Origin: Cupriavidus necator A5-1
GTDB lineage: Bacteria; Pseudomonadota; Gammaproteobacteria; Burkholderiales; Burkholderiaceae
Assembly (NCBI RefSeq): GCF_000744095.1
Contig: NZ_JQLI01000008.1
Span: 1,178,001 to 1,242,000 of the forward strand
Length of the DNA stretch: 64,000 nt
Direction: 5' to 3'
Part shown: positions 1-8,394 of the stretch, one piece after another
Layout of the letters: each line of letters starts with the position of its first letter
How positions within the stretch are numbered: position 1 is the first letter of the stretch
The notes under the pieces: generated by a model
The model's database searches: none
What the model was told of the DNA's origin: nothing
Seen by the model: the letters and a program-made list of their open reading frames with translations, nothing else
Program-made: the position numbers and the translations under genes

Positions 1-1224
1 ATCCAGGCCCACCATCTGGGCCGCGGCCACGGCGCGCGCGGCGATGTCCGGATGCACGTCGTCGGTCACGTCGGTGGCGCTGCCGCCGGTGGACAGGTTG
101 GCGTTATTGCGCAGGACCACGCGCGTGCCCTTGGCCGGCACGGAATCGGCGGTCAGGTTCTGCTTGGCCAGCACGGCCAGCGCGATATCGTCGAAGCGGA
201 TCTTGGTCAGCGAGGTCGCATGGCCTTCGCCGCGCCGCGGGTCGCGGTTCACTTCCTCGACCAGCTGGCGCACGGTATGCACGCCGTCGCCGGTGACCTG
301 CGGCGGGTCGCGGCGCGCGGCCGCCACCAGTTGTTTGCCGACCACCAGCAGGCGGAAGTCATGGCCCGGGATATAGCGCTCGACGATCACGTCGGAGCTG
401 ATGTCCGAGGCGACCTCGTAGGCCGTCATCACTTCCTCGCGGGTGCGGATGCGCACGGCCACGCCCTTGCCCTGGTTGCCGTCGCGCGGCTTGACCACCA
501 CCGGGGCGTTGATTTCCTGCGCGGCGGCCCAGGCCTGTTCGGCGCTGCGCACCGAGCGGCCCAGCGGCACCGGCACGCCGGCGGCGTGCAGCAGGCTCTT
601 GGTCAGATCCTTGTCCTGCGCGATCGATTCGGCGACGGCGCTGGTGCGGTCGGTCTCGGCGGCCTGGATGCGGCGCTGCTTGCTGCCCCAGCCGAACTGC
701 ACCATCGAACCCTGTGTCAGGCGGCGGTAGGGAATGCCGCGCGCCATGGCGGCGTAGACGATGGAGCCGGTGCTCGGCCCCAGGCGCACGTCCTCGTCCA
801 GCTCGCGCAGGCGGTGCAGCGCGTCGGCCAGGTCAAAGGCGGTGTCGTCGCGCGCGGCCAGGCACAGGGCCTCGGCCAGTTCGAATGCCAGGCGGCCGAC
901 TTCTTCCTCGCTGTACTGCACCACCACCTGATAGGTGCCGGGCTCGACCGTCTGGCCGGTGCGGCTGAACGTGACCGGGCAGCCGGCGGCGGCCTGCAGG
1001 CGCAGTGCCGTCATTTCCAGCACGTGGGCCAGCGACATTTCGCCGGCTTCCTCGTCCGGGTGCAGCGGCCCGACTTCCGGGAAACGGGCGCGCAGCCGGT
1101 CTTCAAAGCCGGGCAGTGCCGACAGCATGTCGGACTGGTCCTGGCAGGCCACGATGGCCTCGATCGCGGTGTGGCGGCACCACAGGTTCGGGCCCCGCAG
1201 GGCCCGGATACGTGAGACTTCCAT
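1..1224 (-). CDS. cphA': Cyanophycin synthetase, second copy (CphA'), 3' end outside the window
   Basis: Ligase of the cyanophycin synthetase family, which builds the Asp-Arg storage polymer in the cytoplasm using ATP. The ATG is at 1222-1224 and 408 codons are visible; the gene runs off the left edge, so the C-terminal Mur-ligase half is not seen. The visible part has the family N-terminal domain (start MEVSRIRALRGPNLW) and an ATP-grasp domain with the blocks AAETDRTSA, DKDLTKSLL and VVVKPRDGNQGKGV. It lies 48 bp downstream of cphA on the same strand, so the two are probably co-transcribed. It aligns along its length with the upstream copy but is clearly diverged, so this is an old paralogue rather than a recent duplication. 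Whether it polymerises alone or supports CphA cannot be told from the sequence. Confidence 0.93.
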   Translation of the reverse strand, partial: MEVSRIRALRGPNLWCRHTAIEAIVACQDQSDMLSALPGFEDRLRARFPEVGPLHPDEEAGEMSLAHVLEMTALRLQAAAGCPVTFSRTGQTVEPGTYQVVVQYSEEEVGRLAFELAEALCLAARDDTAFDLADALHRLRELDEDVRLGPSTGSIVYAAMARGIPYRRLTQGSMVQFGWGSKQRRIQAAETDRTSAVAESIAQDKDLTKSLLHAAGVPVPLGRSVRSAEQAWAAAQEINAPVVVKPRDGNQGKGVAVRIRTREEVMTAYEVASDISSDVIVERYIPGHDFRLLVVGKQLVAAARRDPPQVTGDGVHTVRQLVEEVNRDPRRGEGHATSLTKIRFDDIALAVLAKQNLTADSVPAKGTRVVLRNNANLSTGGSATDVTDDVHPDIAARAVAAAQMVGLD

Positions 1225-1272
1225 AGAACGGTTTCCGTGTTCTTCTGTGCGCGGTTCAGCTTGGGGCCGCGC

Positions 1273-3900
1273 TCAGGCGCGGCGCGCAGGCTGGCCCATC
1301 CAGTGGTGCACCAGGTCGACGGTGGCGCCGGTGGCGGCCTCGTCGCACTGCAGTACCAGCAGGTCGCCCGGCACCAGTTGGCCGAGCGCGGTTTCGATGG
1401 CGCTGGCGCGCTTGCCTTCGTCGATGATCTTGGTCACGCGGCGCCCTTCATACAGGCCTTGCTTGAGCTGCGCGCGCGCCTCGGCATCGGGCACGGCGCG
1501 CTTGACGCTGCGGTCTTCGCACAGGAAGACGCGGTCGAAACGCTGGCCCAGCACCTTGCCCTGGCGCACCAGGTCTTCATCGCGACGCTGCACGCCGGCA
1601 CCGTAGACCACCATGCGGCGATCGGCCGGGAAGCGGTCCAGCGCAGCGACCAGCGCTTCCAGCGCGGGGGCGTTGTGGGCGTCGTCGACCACCACGGTGG
1701 CGCCGTTGCGCTCGAACAGCGTGAAGCGGCCCGGCACGTCGACCTGGCCGACGTCGAAGGTCACCACACCGGCGCGGATCAGGTCGTTGGAGATGCCCAG
1801 CGCCCAGCCCGCGGCCACGGCGGCCAGCACGTTCTCGATCTGGAACGCGACGCGGCCGGCATAGGTCAGCGGCACCGCGGCCACGTCGACCAGAGGGGTT
1901 TCGCTGTTCCCGTTAGCCAGCACGATCTTGCCTTCGCGCAGGTACACCGCGCGCTTGCCGGCGGCGCGGTGCGACACGATCGCGGGCAGCTCCGGCGTCA
2001 GGCCGAAGAAGATCACGTCGCCGTCGCACAGTTCGGCCATTTCCACCAGGCGTTCGTCGCGCGCGTTGAGCACGGCGGCGCCGTGCTTGAGCACCACGTC
2101 GACCTGCGTGCGCAGCACGTTGTACATGCGGTCTTCGTCCTCGACGTAGTAGTCGCCGAGGTGGTCGGGCTGGTCGAAGTTGGTGACCACGCCAACCTGG
2201 CATCGGTCATAGGGCAGGCCTTCGGACAGGATGCTGCCGCTGTCGGTCTCGAACACGGCGGCTTCCACCGCGCGGTTCATCAGGATGCGGTGGCCCGCTT
2301 CCCAGTTGGCGCGGTCGCCGCTTTCCACCTGGCGGCGGTCCAGGTACAGGCCGTCGCTGCAGGCCAGGCCGGTGTGCTTGCCCGACAGCTGCAGCAGGCG
2401 CGCGACCAAGCGCGCGACCACGGTCTTGCCATTGGTGCCGGTCACGCCCACCAGCGGAATGCGGCCTTGGTCGTTCTCGGGGAACAGGTGATCGACGATG
2501 GCACGGCCCACCGGGCGCGGCGTGCCTTCGGCCGGCTTGATATGCATCAGCAGGCCGGGGCCGGCGTTGACCTCGACGATGGCGCCGCGTTGTTCGGCCA
2601 GCGGGCGCGAGATGTCCTCGGCCACCAGGTCGACGCCGGCGATGTCCAGGCCGACCACGCGCGCGGCCAGCGCGGCATGCGCGGCCACGCTCGGGTGCAC
2701 GCGGTCGGTCACGTCGAAGGCGACGTTGCCGTTGCGCTGGATCAGCACATTCTTGCCTTCCGGCGGCACCGAGCTGCCATCCATGCCCTGGCGCTTCAGT
2801 TCCAGGCGCGCGGCCGAATCGAGGCGCACGCGGTTCAGCGGATGGTCTTCGGTGTTGCCGCGGCGCGGATCGGAATTGATCTGCAATTCGATCAGCTCGT
2901 CGATGGTCGACTTGCCGTCGCCGACGACGCTGGCGGTCTCGCCCATCGCGGCGGCGACCAGGCGGCCGCCGACCACCAGCAGGCGGTGCTCGTTGCCGGG
3001 GATAAAGCGCTCGACGATGACGCCGCTGCCTTCCTCGATGGCCACGCCGTAGGCGGTCTCGACTTCCTCGCGGACCACCAGGTTGGTGAACACGCCGCGG
3101 CCGTGGTTGCCGTCATAGGGCTTGACCACCACCGGCACGCCGATGTCCTCGGCGGCGTCCCAGGCGTCTTCCGGCGACTCGACCATGCGGCCTTCCGGCA
3201 CCGGCACGCCGCAGGATTCCAGCAGACTCTTGGTCAGGTCCTTGTCGCGCGAGATGCTCTCGCCGATGGCGCTGGTGCGGTCGGTCTCGGCGGTCCAGAT
3301 GCGGCGCTGGCGTGCGCCGTAACCGAGTTGGACCAGGTTGCCGTCGGACAGGCGCAGCGCCGGGATATCGCGGTCGTCCGCGGCATCGACGATGCAGGCG
3401 GTGCTCGGGCCCAGGCAGTGCTCGTCGACCAGGCGGCGCAGGTTGTCCACGGCGGCGGGGACGTCGAAGGGACGGTCCTCGATCGCGGCCATGACCAGGT
3501 CGCGGGCGGTGAACAGGGCGGCGCGGGTTACTTCTTCGTGCCAGGCGCGTACGATGACCTTGTAGACGCCGCGCACCGGGGTCTCGCGGGCCTTGCCGAA
3601 GCCGCCCGGCATGCCCGCCAGGTTCTGCAGCTCAAGCGTCACGTGTTCCAGGATATGGCCCGGCCAGGTGCCTTCCTTAAGGCGTTGCAGGAAGCCGCCG
3701 CGCTCGCCGATGCTGCAGCGATGCTCGACCAGCGACGGCAGCCAGGCCGACAGGCGCTCGTAGAACCCCGGAATCGTGTTGGAGGGAAAATCCTCCAGTT
3801 CCCCGATATCGACCCATGCCTCCAGGACGGGCCGATATGTCCACATATTCGGGCCGCGCAGCGACATGACATCGAAAATCTCAATGTCCTTCTTTTTCAT
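1273..3900 (-). CDS. cphA: Cyanophycin synthetase CphA
   Basis: 875 residues, the usual length for CphA, which adds Asp and then Arg to the cyanophycin backbone using ATP. The N-terminal domain (to about 200) is followed by an ATP-grasp domain (about 220-475, with VVVKPYDGNHGRGV and IVEVNAGPGLLMH). A Mur-ligase-like domain then starts with the P-loop GVTGTNGKT near residue 485. It is first in a minus-strand pair with cphA' and diverges from the ABC exporter gene that starts at 4104. No clear Shine-Dalgarno is visible before the ATG at 3898-3900. Both active-site modules are intact in outline, so I expect a working enzyme. Confidence 0.96.
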   Translation of the reverse strand: MKKKDIEIFDVMSLRGPNMWTYRPVLEAWVDIGELEDFPSNTIPGFYERLSAWLPSLVEHRCSIGERGGFLQRLKEGTWPGHILEHVTLELQNLAGMPGGFGKARETPVRGVYKVIVRAWHEEVTRAALFTARDLVMAAIEDRPFDVPAAVDNLRRLVDEHCLGPSTACIVDAADDRDIPALRLSDGNLVQLGYGARQRRIWTAETDRTSAIGESISRDKDLTKSLLESCGVPVPEGRMVESPEDAWDAAEDIGVPVVVKPYDGNHGRGVFTNLVVREEVETAYGVAIEEGSGVIVERFIPGNEHRLLVVGGRLVAAAMGETASVVGDGKSTIDELIELQINSDPRRGNTEDHPLNRVRLDSAARLELKRQGMDGSSVPPEGKNVLIQRNGNVAFDVTDRVHPSVAAHAALAARVVGLDIAGVDLVAEDISRPLAEQRGAIVEVNAGPGLLMHIKPAEGTPRPVGRAIVDHLFPENDQGRIPLVGVTGTNGKTVVARLVARLLQLSGKHTGLACSDGLYLDRRQVESGDRANWEAGHRILMNRAVEAAVFETDSGSILSEGLPYDRCQVGVVTNFDQPDHLGDYYVEDEDRMYNVLRTQVDVVLKHGAAVLNARDERLVEMAELCDGDVIFFGLTPELPAIVSHRAAGKRAVYLREGKIVLANGNSETPLVDVAAVPLTYAGRVAFQIENVLAAVAAGWALGISNDLIRAGVVTFDVGQVDVPGRFTLFERNGATVVVDDAHNAPALEALVAALDRFPADRRMVVYGAGVQRRDEDLVRQGKVLGQRFDRVFLCEDRSVKRAVPDAEARAQLKQGLYEGRRVTKIIDEGKRASAIETALGQLVPGDLLVLQCDEAATGATVDLVHHWMGQPARRA

Positions 3901-3956
3901 TGAATTAGCTTGAGGCAGTGGGCGGAACGCCCGAGAAATGGAAGCCTAACCTTTCA

Positions 3957-3966
3957 GTAACGTTAC
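3957..3966. promoter_or_regulatory. Palindrome GTAACGTTAC in the divergent cphA / ABC exporter intergenic region
   Basis: A perfect 10-bp palindrome lies 57 bp upstream of the cphA start, in the roughly 200-bp space between divergent promoters. TTGACT at 3980-3985 and TATACT at 4045-4050 are promoter-like hexamers on the plus strand but are not correctly spaced with each other. The palindrome is a candidate operator by position only. Confidence 0.3.
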
Positions 3967-4103
3967 AGCGTTGTACGGGTTGACTTTCTTGGCTTAAAAG
4001 TGTTTGTGCAATGCATCAGGACTACCCGCTCGTTCGTCGTTATGTATACTGCGGGCGAATTCGCGGGCCGCCAGCGCGTGCCCGGCTTAAATTGTTTCAA
4101 GTT

Positions 4104-6434
4104 ATGTCCGTACCCCCTGGACGCACGCCGCCTTACATGACCCAGTCCTCCTTGCCTGCCCTCAACACCCCCGTGGCCGAAGAGCCCTGGCGAACTGATT
4201 CCGGATCGTGGCTCCGACCCGGCGAGTCCGTCCTGGCCGGACTGGAGCTGGACCTCGACGCGAGGCTGCATTTTACCCAAGGGTGGCTGGTTGTGACGGA
4301 CCAGCGCATCGTTGCCCGGGCTCCCGGTGAAAAAAATGTGCGGGAATGGAACATTGGGCCTTCCCTGCGCCTGACCCACGCTGACCATGCCGGCGTCGGC
4401 ACGCTCGAACTGAGCGGGCCAGGGGGGCGGCTGGCCACCTGGCGATATACGCTTGGTTACAATCCGTCCGCCTTGCGGCTTGCCGACCAGTTCCAGGCCC
4501 GGCGCGACGCCGCCAGCGCCAGCGCCATGCCCGACGTCGGCGAAGTGCCGTGCCCGACCTGCAAGGCGCCGCTGCCGCCTGAGGAGGAACAGTGTCCGCA
4601 ATGCAGCCGTGAGCTGGAAACGCCGCCTTCCACCTGGGCGCTGCTGCGCTTGTGGCGCTTCGCCCGGCCGTACCAATGGCAGCTGCTGGCCGGTTTCCTG
4701 CTCACCGTGCTGTCCACTGCCGCCACGCTGGTGCCGCCGTACTTGACCATGCCGCTGATGGACAAGGTGCTGATCCCGTTCCAGAACGGCGTGCCGATCG
4801 ACTACGACCTGGTGCGGCTGTACTTGGCGGGCCTCTTCGGCGCGGCAATGGTGGCGTGGAGCCTGGGTTGGGCACGCACCTACCTGCTGGCGCGCGTATC
4901 GGAGCGCATCGGCGCCGACCTGCGTACAACTACCTACGAACACCTGTTAAAGCTTTCACTGGAATACTTCGGCGGAAAGCGCACCGGCGACCTGATGGCG
5001 CGCATCGGCTCGGAAAGCGATCGCATCTGTGTGTTCCTGTCGCTGCACCTGCTGGATTTCGCCACCGACGTGCTGATGATCGTGATGACCGCGGTGATCC
5101 TGGTGTCGATCAACCCGTGGCTGGCGCTGGTGACGCTGGTGCCGCTGCCGTTTATCGCGTGGATGATCCACCTGGTGCGCGACCGCCTGCGCCACGGCTT
5201 CGAGAAGATCGACCGGATCTGGTCGGAAATCACCAACGTGCTGGCCGATACCATTCCCGGTATCCGCGTGGTCAAGGCGTTTGCGCAGGAGAAGCGTGAA
5301 GTGGCGCGCTTCCGCGAGGCCAACAAGCACAACCTGGCGATCAACGACCGCGTCAATGCGGTGTGGTCGCTGTTCACGCCGACGGTGACGTTGCTGACTG
5401 AGATTGGCCTGCTGATCGTGTGGGTGTTCGGTATCTGGCAGGTGTCGCACAGCGCCATCACGGTGGGCGTGCTGGTGGCGTTCCTGACCTATATCAGCCG
5501 CTTCTACACGCGGCTGGATTCGATGAGCCGCATCGTCTCGGTGACGCAGAAGGCCGCGGCCGGCGCCAAGCGTATCTTCGACATCCTCGACCATGTGTCG
5601 AGCGTGCCGGAGCCGGTGCGGCCCGCGAAGCTCGACAAGGTCGAGGGCGCCATCGACATGCGCGACCTGGGCTTCCGCTATGGCAACCGCGCGGTGATCC
5701 GCGGGCTGGACCTGTCGATCGCGCCGGGCGAGATGATCGGCCTGGTGGGCCACAGCGGCTCGGGCAAGAGCACGCTGGTCAACCTGATCTGCCGCTTCTA
5801 TGACGTGTCAGAGGGCGCGATCCGCGTCGACGGTGTCGATATCCGTTCGCTGCCGGTGTCCGAGTACCGCCGCCATATCGGGCTGGTGTTGCAGGAGCCG
5901 TTCCTGTTCTTCGGCACCATCGCCGACAACATTGCCTACGGCAAGCCCGATGCCACGCGCGAGGAGATCATCGCCGCCGCGCGCGCCGCGCATGCGCATG
6001 AATTCGTCCTGCGGCTGCCGCATGGCTACGACTCGCTGGTCGGTGAGCGCGGCCAGGCGCTGTCGGGCGGCGAGCGCCAGCGCATCTCGATCGCGCGCGC
6101 GCTGCTGATCAACCCGCGCATCCTGATCATGGACGAGGCCACCTCGTCGGTCGACACCGCTACGGAGAAGGAAATCCAGAAGGCGCTCGACAACCTGGTG
6201 CAGGGCCGCACCACCATCGCCATCGCGCACCGGCTGTCGACGCTGCGCAAGGCCGATCGCCTGGTGGTGATGGACCGCGGCCAGATCGTAGAGGTCGGCA
6301 GCCACGACGAGCTGCTGCTGCGAGAAGGCGCCTACTACAAGCTGTATCAGGCGCAAGCCCGCAATGTCGATACTGAAGACAACATCGAAGAAGACAAAGC
6401 CCTGATGGAAACGCCGGAGGCCGCCAATGCCTGA
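4104..6434 (+). CDS. Cyanophycin-associated ABC exporter (ATPase and permease fused), with N-terminal PH-like domain and zinc ribbon
   Basis: Half-transporter ABC exporter of 776 residues, much longer than the usual 580-600. The first ~135 residues form a predicted beta-rich, PH-like domain (GWLVVTDQRIVAR). A zinc-ribbon pair follows: CPTC at 150-153 and CPQC at 164-167. A six-helix membrane domain (about 190-470) and an ATPase domain come next, with Walker A GHSGSGKST near 549, signature LSGGE near 653, then Walker B ILIMDEATS and the H-loop AHRLS. It overlaps the DUF1854 gene by 8 bp and is divergent from cphA. I recall RefSeq naming such pairs 'cyanophycin metabolism-associated'. The substrate is unknown; a role in moving cyanophycin or a precursor is inference. 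An alternative start is ATG 4137; neither start has a good ribosome site. Confidence 0.88.
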   Translation: MSVPPGRTPPYMTQSSLPALNTPVAEEPWRTDSGSWLRPGESVLAGLELDLDARLHFTQGWLVVTDQRIVARAPGEKNVREWNIGPSLRLTHADHAGVGTLELSGPGGRLATWRYTLGYNPSALRLADQFQARRDAASASAMPDVGEVPCPTCKAPLPPEEEQCPQCSRELETPPSTWALLRLWRFARPYQWQLLAGFLLTVLSTAATLVPPYLTMPLMDKVLIPFQNGVPIDYDLVRLYLAGLFGAAMVAWSLGWARTYLLARVSERIGADLRTTTYEHLLKLSLEYFGGKRTGDLMARIGSESDRICVFLSLHLLDFATDVLMIVMTAVILVSINPWLALVTLVPLPFIAWMIHLVRDRLRHGFEKIDRIWSEITNVLADTIPGIRVVKAFAQEKREVARFREANKHNLAINDRVNAVWSLFTPTVTLLTEIGLLIVWVFGIWQVSHSAITVGVLVAFLTYISRFYTRLDSMSRIVSVTQKAAAGAKRIFDILDHVSSVPEPVRPAKLDKVEGAIDMRDLGFRYGNRAVIRGLDLSIAPGEMIGLVGHSGSGKSTLVNLICRFYDVSEGAIRVDGVDIRSLPVSEYRRHIGLVLQEPFLFFGTIADNIAYGKPDATREEIIAAARAAHAHEFVLRLPHGYDSLVGERGQALSGGERQRISIARALLINPRILIMDEATSSVDTATEKEIQKALDNLVQGRTTIAIAHRLSTLRKADRLVVMDRGQIVEVGSHDELLLREGAYYKLYQAQARNVDTEDNIEEDKALMETPEAANA

Positions 6435-6921
6435 TCACATCCAAGCGGCCACGCAGACAGCCATGTTCACACTTGACCGCAATGCTTTCGGCCGCCTGGT
6501 GCTGACCGACGCCGACGGCAACATCCACGAAGGCGTGGTGCCGGTGCGCGCCTTCCCGATTTCCGCGCCGCAAGGCGGCATCGGCCTGATGAGCACCGAC
6601 GGGCACGAAGTGGTGTGGATTCCGCGCCTGGAAGACCTGCCGCAGGCCGAGCGCAGCCTGATCGAAGAAGAGCTCGCGTCGCGCGAGTTCATGCCCGAGA
6701 TCCGCCACATCGTCAGCGTGTCGACCTACGCCACGCCCAGCGTGTGGACGGTGCAGACCGACCGCGGCCAGACCTCGCTGGTGCTGCGGGGGGAAGAGGC
6801 TATCCGGCGCCTGACTGGCAGCACGCTGCTGGTGTCGGACAGCCATGGCATCCACTACCTGATCCGCGACCTGATGGCGCTGGACAAGCACAGCCGCAAG
6901 ATCCTGGACCGCTTCCTCTGA
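6427..6921 (+). CDS. DUF1854 family protein linked to cyanophycin metabolism
   Basis: 164 residues, soluble, with no signal peptide or membrane helix. The DUF1854 assignment is from memory of this family as the partner of the cyanophycin-associated ABC protein. Visible features are the early segment FTLDRNAFGRLVLTDADG, a middle rich in acidic residues, and a basic/hydrophobic C-terminus LMALDKHSRKILDRFL. Its ATG sits inside the last codons of the ABC gene (8-bp overlap), so translation is probably coupled and the two products likely work together. No enzymatic motif is evident. The molecular function is unknown. Confidence 0.85.
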   Translation: MPDHIQAATQTAMFTLDRNAFGRLVLTDADGNIHEGVVPVRAFPISAPQGGIGLMSTDGHEVVWIPRLEDLPQAERSLIEEELASREFMPEIRHIVSVSTYATPSVWTVQTDRGQTSLVLRGEEAIRRLTGSTLLVSDSHGIHYLIRDLMALDKHSRKILDRFL

Positions 6922-7331
6922 AGCGGCGCGGCCGCAAGGCGCTGCTACCGGCAGGCTGGCAGCGCTACTGGTAGTCCAGCGTGAACACCATCGAACTCGA
7001 TACCGTTTCTGGCGTCGGCATGCCGCCCAGGTGCAGCCAGGAATGCAAACACCAGGAGCCAGCGCCTGAGCGCGCGAGGGAAGCGGATTCGGATCATAGG
7101 TCGTAGAGTTGCGGCATGCCGGATCTTGCCCGGCAAGGGCGCCGGACGCGCCCCCGATGAACAGGTCCACCGAGCCTGTTGAGGACGAAACAACTCTGGG
7201 CGTACAGCGCTACGCCTGTGCTCGGAATATTCCTAATGCGGTGGGCAAGCTTGGGGGAGTCGTGCAGGCAAGTGCTTGCTACCTCCCAGTCACTGCGATT
7301 TGCGCCGGGATGCGCGATGGTGTGTGGGGGA
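6922..7331. other. 410-bp gap between convergent genes
   Basis: No convincing complete gene. It holds a likely gene remnant on the minus strand (6965-7097, listed separately) and two short GC-rich inverted repeats around 7118-7155 (GCCGG/CCGGC, GGCGC/GCGCC). These could end transcription from either side, although no T-run follows them. From 7160 to 7331 I see nothing I can support. Confidence 0.5.
6965..7097 (-). pseudogene. Possible remnant of a small secreted protein (frameshifted)
   Basis: From the ATG at 7095-7097 the frame encodes a typical signal peptide (MIRIRFPRALRRWLLVFAFLAA) and then loses protein-like character. A different frame over the same DNA reads GGMPTPETVSSSMVFTLDYQ and stops at 6965-6967, which looks like a genuine C-terminus. 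The two pieces are one base out of register. I read this as a decayed or heavily deleted gene for an exported protein; the family is not recognised. Confidence 0.3.
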
Positions 7332-7733
7332 TTAGTGAAGCAGGTCCGGCGAGTCGTCGTCCTCTTCCCAGTCCTCGTGCATGACCGGCACGTCGGGCAC
7401 CATGTCGAACACCATCGAGTGATAGCGCACGCTGAACCACGCACGGAACATCTCCAGCGTCAGCGTCTCGGGCCACATCGAGTCGTCGAACCACTCGCCG
7501 AGCATGAATTCGAAGAACGCCTGCCAGCGCTTCTCGACCCAGCGCACCGCGTTCTCATGCGTGTCGGCCAGCTCTTCGGGCACCAGGAACACGCTCTGGT
7601 CTTCGCGCACGTGTTCGAGTGTGAGGCCGGCGACCGGCTGCGGATCGACCGCCTGGATCCAATCCAGGAACGGTTGTTCCGGGACCAGGGCAACCATGGA
7701 ACGGTTGATGGTGAAGCGGGGATGGTCTGACAT
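7332..7733 (-). CDS. Conserved hypothetical protein, acidic, about 15 kDa
   Basis: 133 residues, starting MSDHPRFTINRSMVALVPEQPFLDW and ending in a strongly acidic stretch (EDWEEDDDSPD). It is rich in Trp and Phe (KRWQAFFEFMLGEWFDD), with no signal peptide or membrane helix. The ATG at 7731-7733 is preferred because the upstream part of the frame is unlike protein. I believe homologues are common in Burkholderiales, but I do not know a function. It lies downstream of the tmRNA gene on the same strand, beyond that gene's terminator. Codon use matches its neighbours. Confidence 0.8.
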   Translation of the reverse strand: MSDHPRFTINRSMVALVPEQPFLDWIQAVDPQPVAGLTLEHVREDQSVFLVPEELADTHENAVRWVEKRWQAFFEFMLGEWFDDSMWPETLTLEMFRAWFSVRYHSMVFDMVPDVPVMHEDWEEDDDSPDLLH

Positions 7734-7885
7734 GGCGAAGGGCGTGGAGGACGGCAACCGGCTATTGTAGTCGCTCGCGGTCCCGGCGCAGTGCCAGACC
7801 GGTGGGCCCGTTACAGATAAGATCTGCACGCCCGCGCCGCTGGCCACGCCGCCCGACCCCGCGTTGGCGATGCCTAGCCGGTAAA

Positions 7886-7911
7886 CGAAAAAACGGGCCA
7901 GGAGGCCCGTT
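7886..7911 (-). terminator. Rho-independent terminator of ssrA
   Basis: On the minus strand, a 7-bp stem ACGGGCC/GGCCCGT with a TCCT loop is followed by a run of six T. It lies about 40 bp beyond the CCA end of tmRNA. Confidence 0.85.
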
Positions 7912-7951
7912 GCTTCGATCGCCCTGGCCGACGATGCCGGGGAGCGTGTAC

Positions 7952-8310
7952 TGGTGGAGCCGGCGGGAATCGAACCCGCGTCCGCAAGCCCTCCACAGAG
8001 AGTTCTACATACTTAGTTCTGTCATTTGATTTAACCGGCGCATCGCGGACGAACACGCTCTACGACGGCGAGTCACTAGATTTTCGTCCCCGGACCCGTG
8101 ACACTTCCGGAGCTTATCTGACGTAAATGACCTCGCTTGGTCTTGCGACCCTAGCCCGTCAGCGAGCCAGTGCGAGGACGGCCGCAATTAAGCGGCCAGT
8201 GCGTAACGTTCGTCGTTAGCAGTTATTGCATTCCCATTGATTAACGAGGTGACGGGTCCTCGGTATGCCCTCCACTGCTTTGTAACCCACGTCGAAACCA
8301 GGTCGGCCCC
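7952..8310 (-). ncRNA. ssrA: Transfer-messenger RNA (tmRNA)
   Basis: Rescues stalled ribosomes by adding a degradation tag. The 3' end has a tRNA-like T-arm GGTTCGATTCC, acceptor strand CCGGCTCC and encoded CCA at 7952-7954. The 5' end GGGGCCGACCTGG at 8310 pairs with the acceptor. The tag reading frame begins at the resume codon GCT (8218-8220) and ends TAA at 8188-8190, giving ANDERYALAA, so the full tag is A-ANDERYALAA with the usual LAA protease signal. The length of 359 nt is normal for a one-piece tmRNA. It has its own promoter and terminator. Confidence 0.96.
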
Positions 8311-8324
8311 AGTGAGGAAGCTGG

Positions 8325-8353
8325 ATTGTACCCGGTTGGACGCAAGCTGTCTC
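8325..8353 (-). promoter_or_regulatory. Probable sigma70 promoter of ssrA
   Basis: On the minus strand, GAGACA (8348-8353) and TACAAT (8325-8330) are separated by 17 bp. They lie just upstream of the mature 5' end at 8310, which RNase P would produce. Confidence 0.55.
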
Positions 8354-8394
8354 GGGGAGTTCCAGCCGGGGCTGGGGTGCCCCGTGCACGGCAC

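Noticed and set aside
52-1215. Long plus-strand frame opposite cphA'
   Set aside because: His/Arg/Gly-rich shadow of a high-GC gene; the minus strand encodes a clear cyanophycin synthetase.
1237-3903. 888-codon plus-strand frame opposite cphA
   Set aside because: Shadow frame of CphA; composition not protein-like.
8188-8394. 68-codon frame ending in ANDERYALAA
   Set aside because: This is the tag reading frame of tmRNA, not a free gene.
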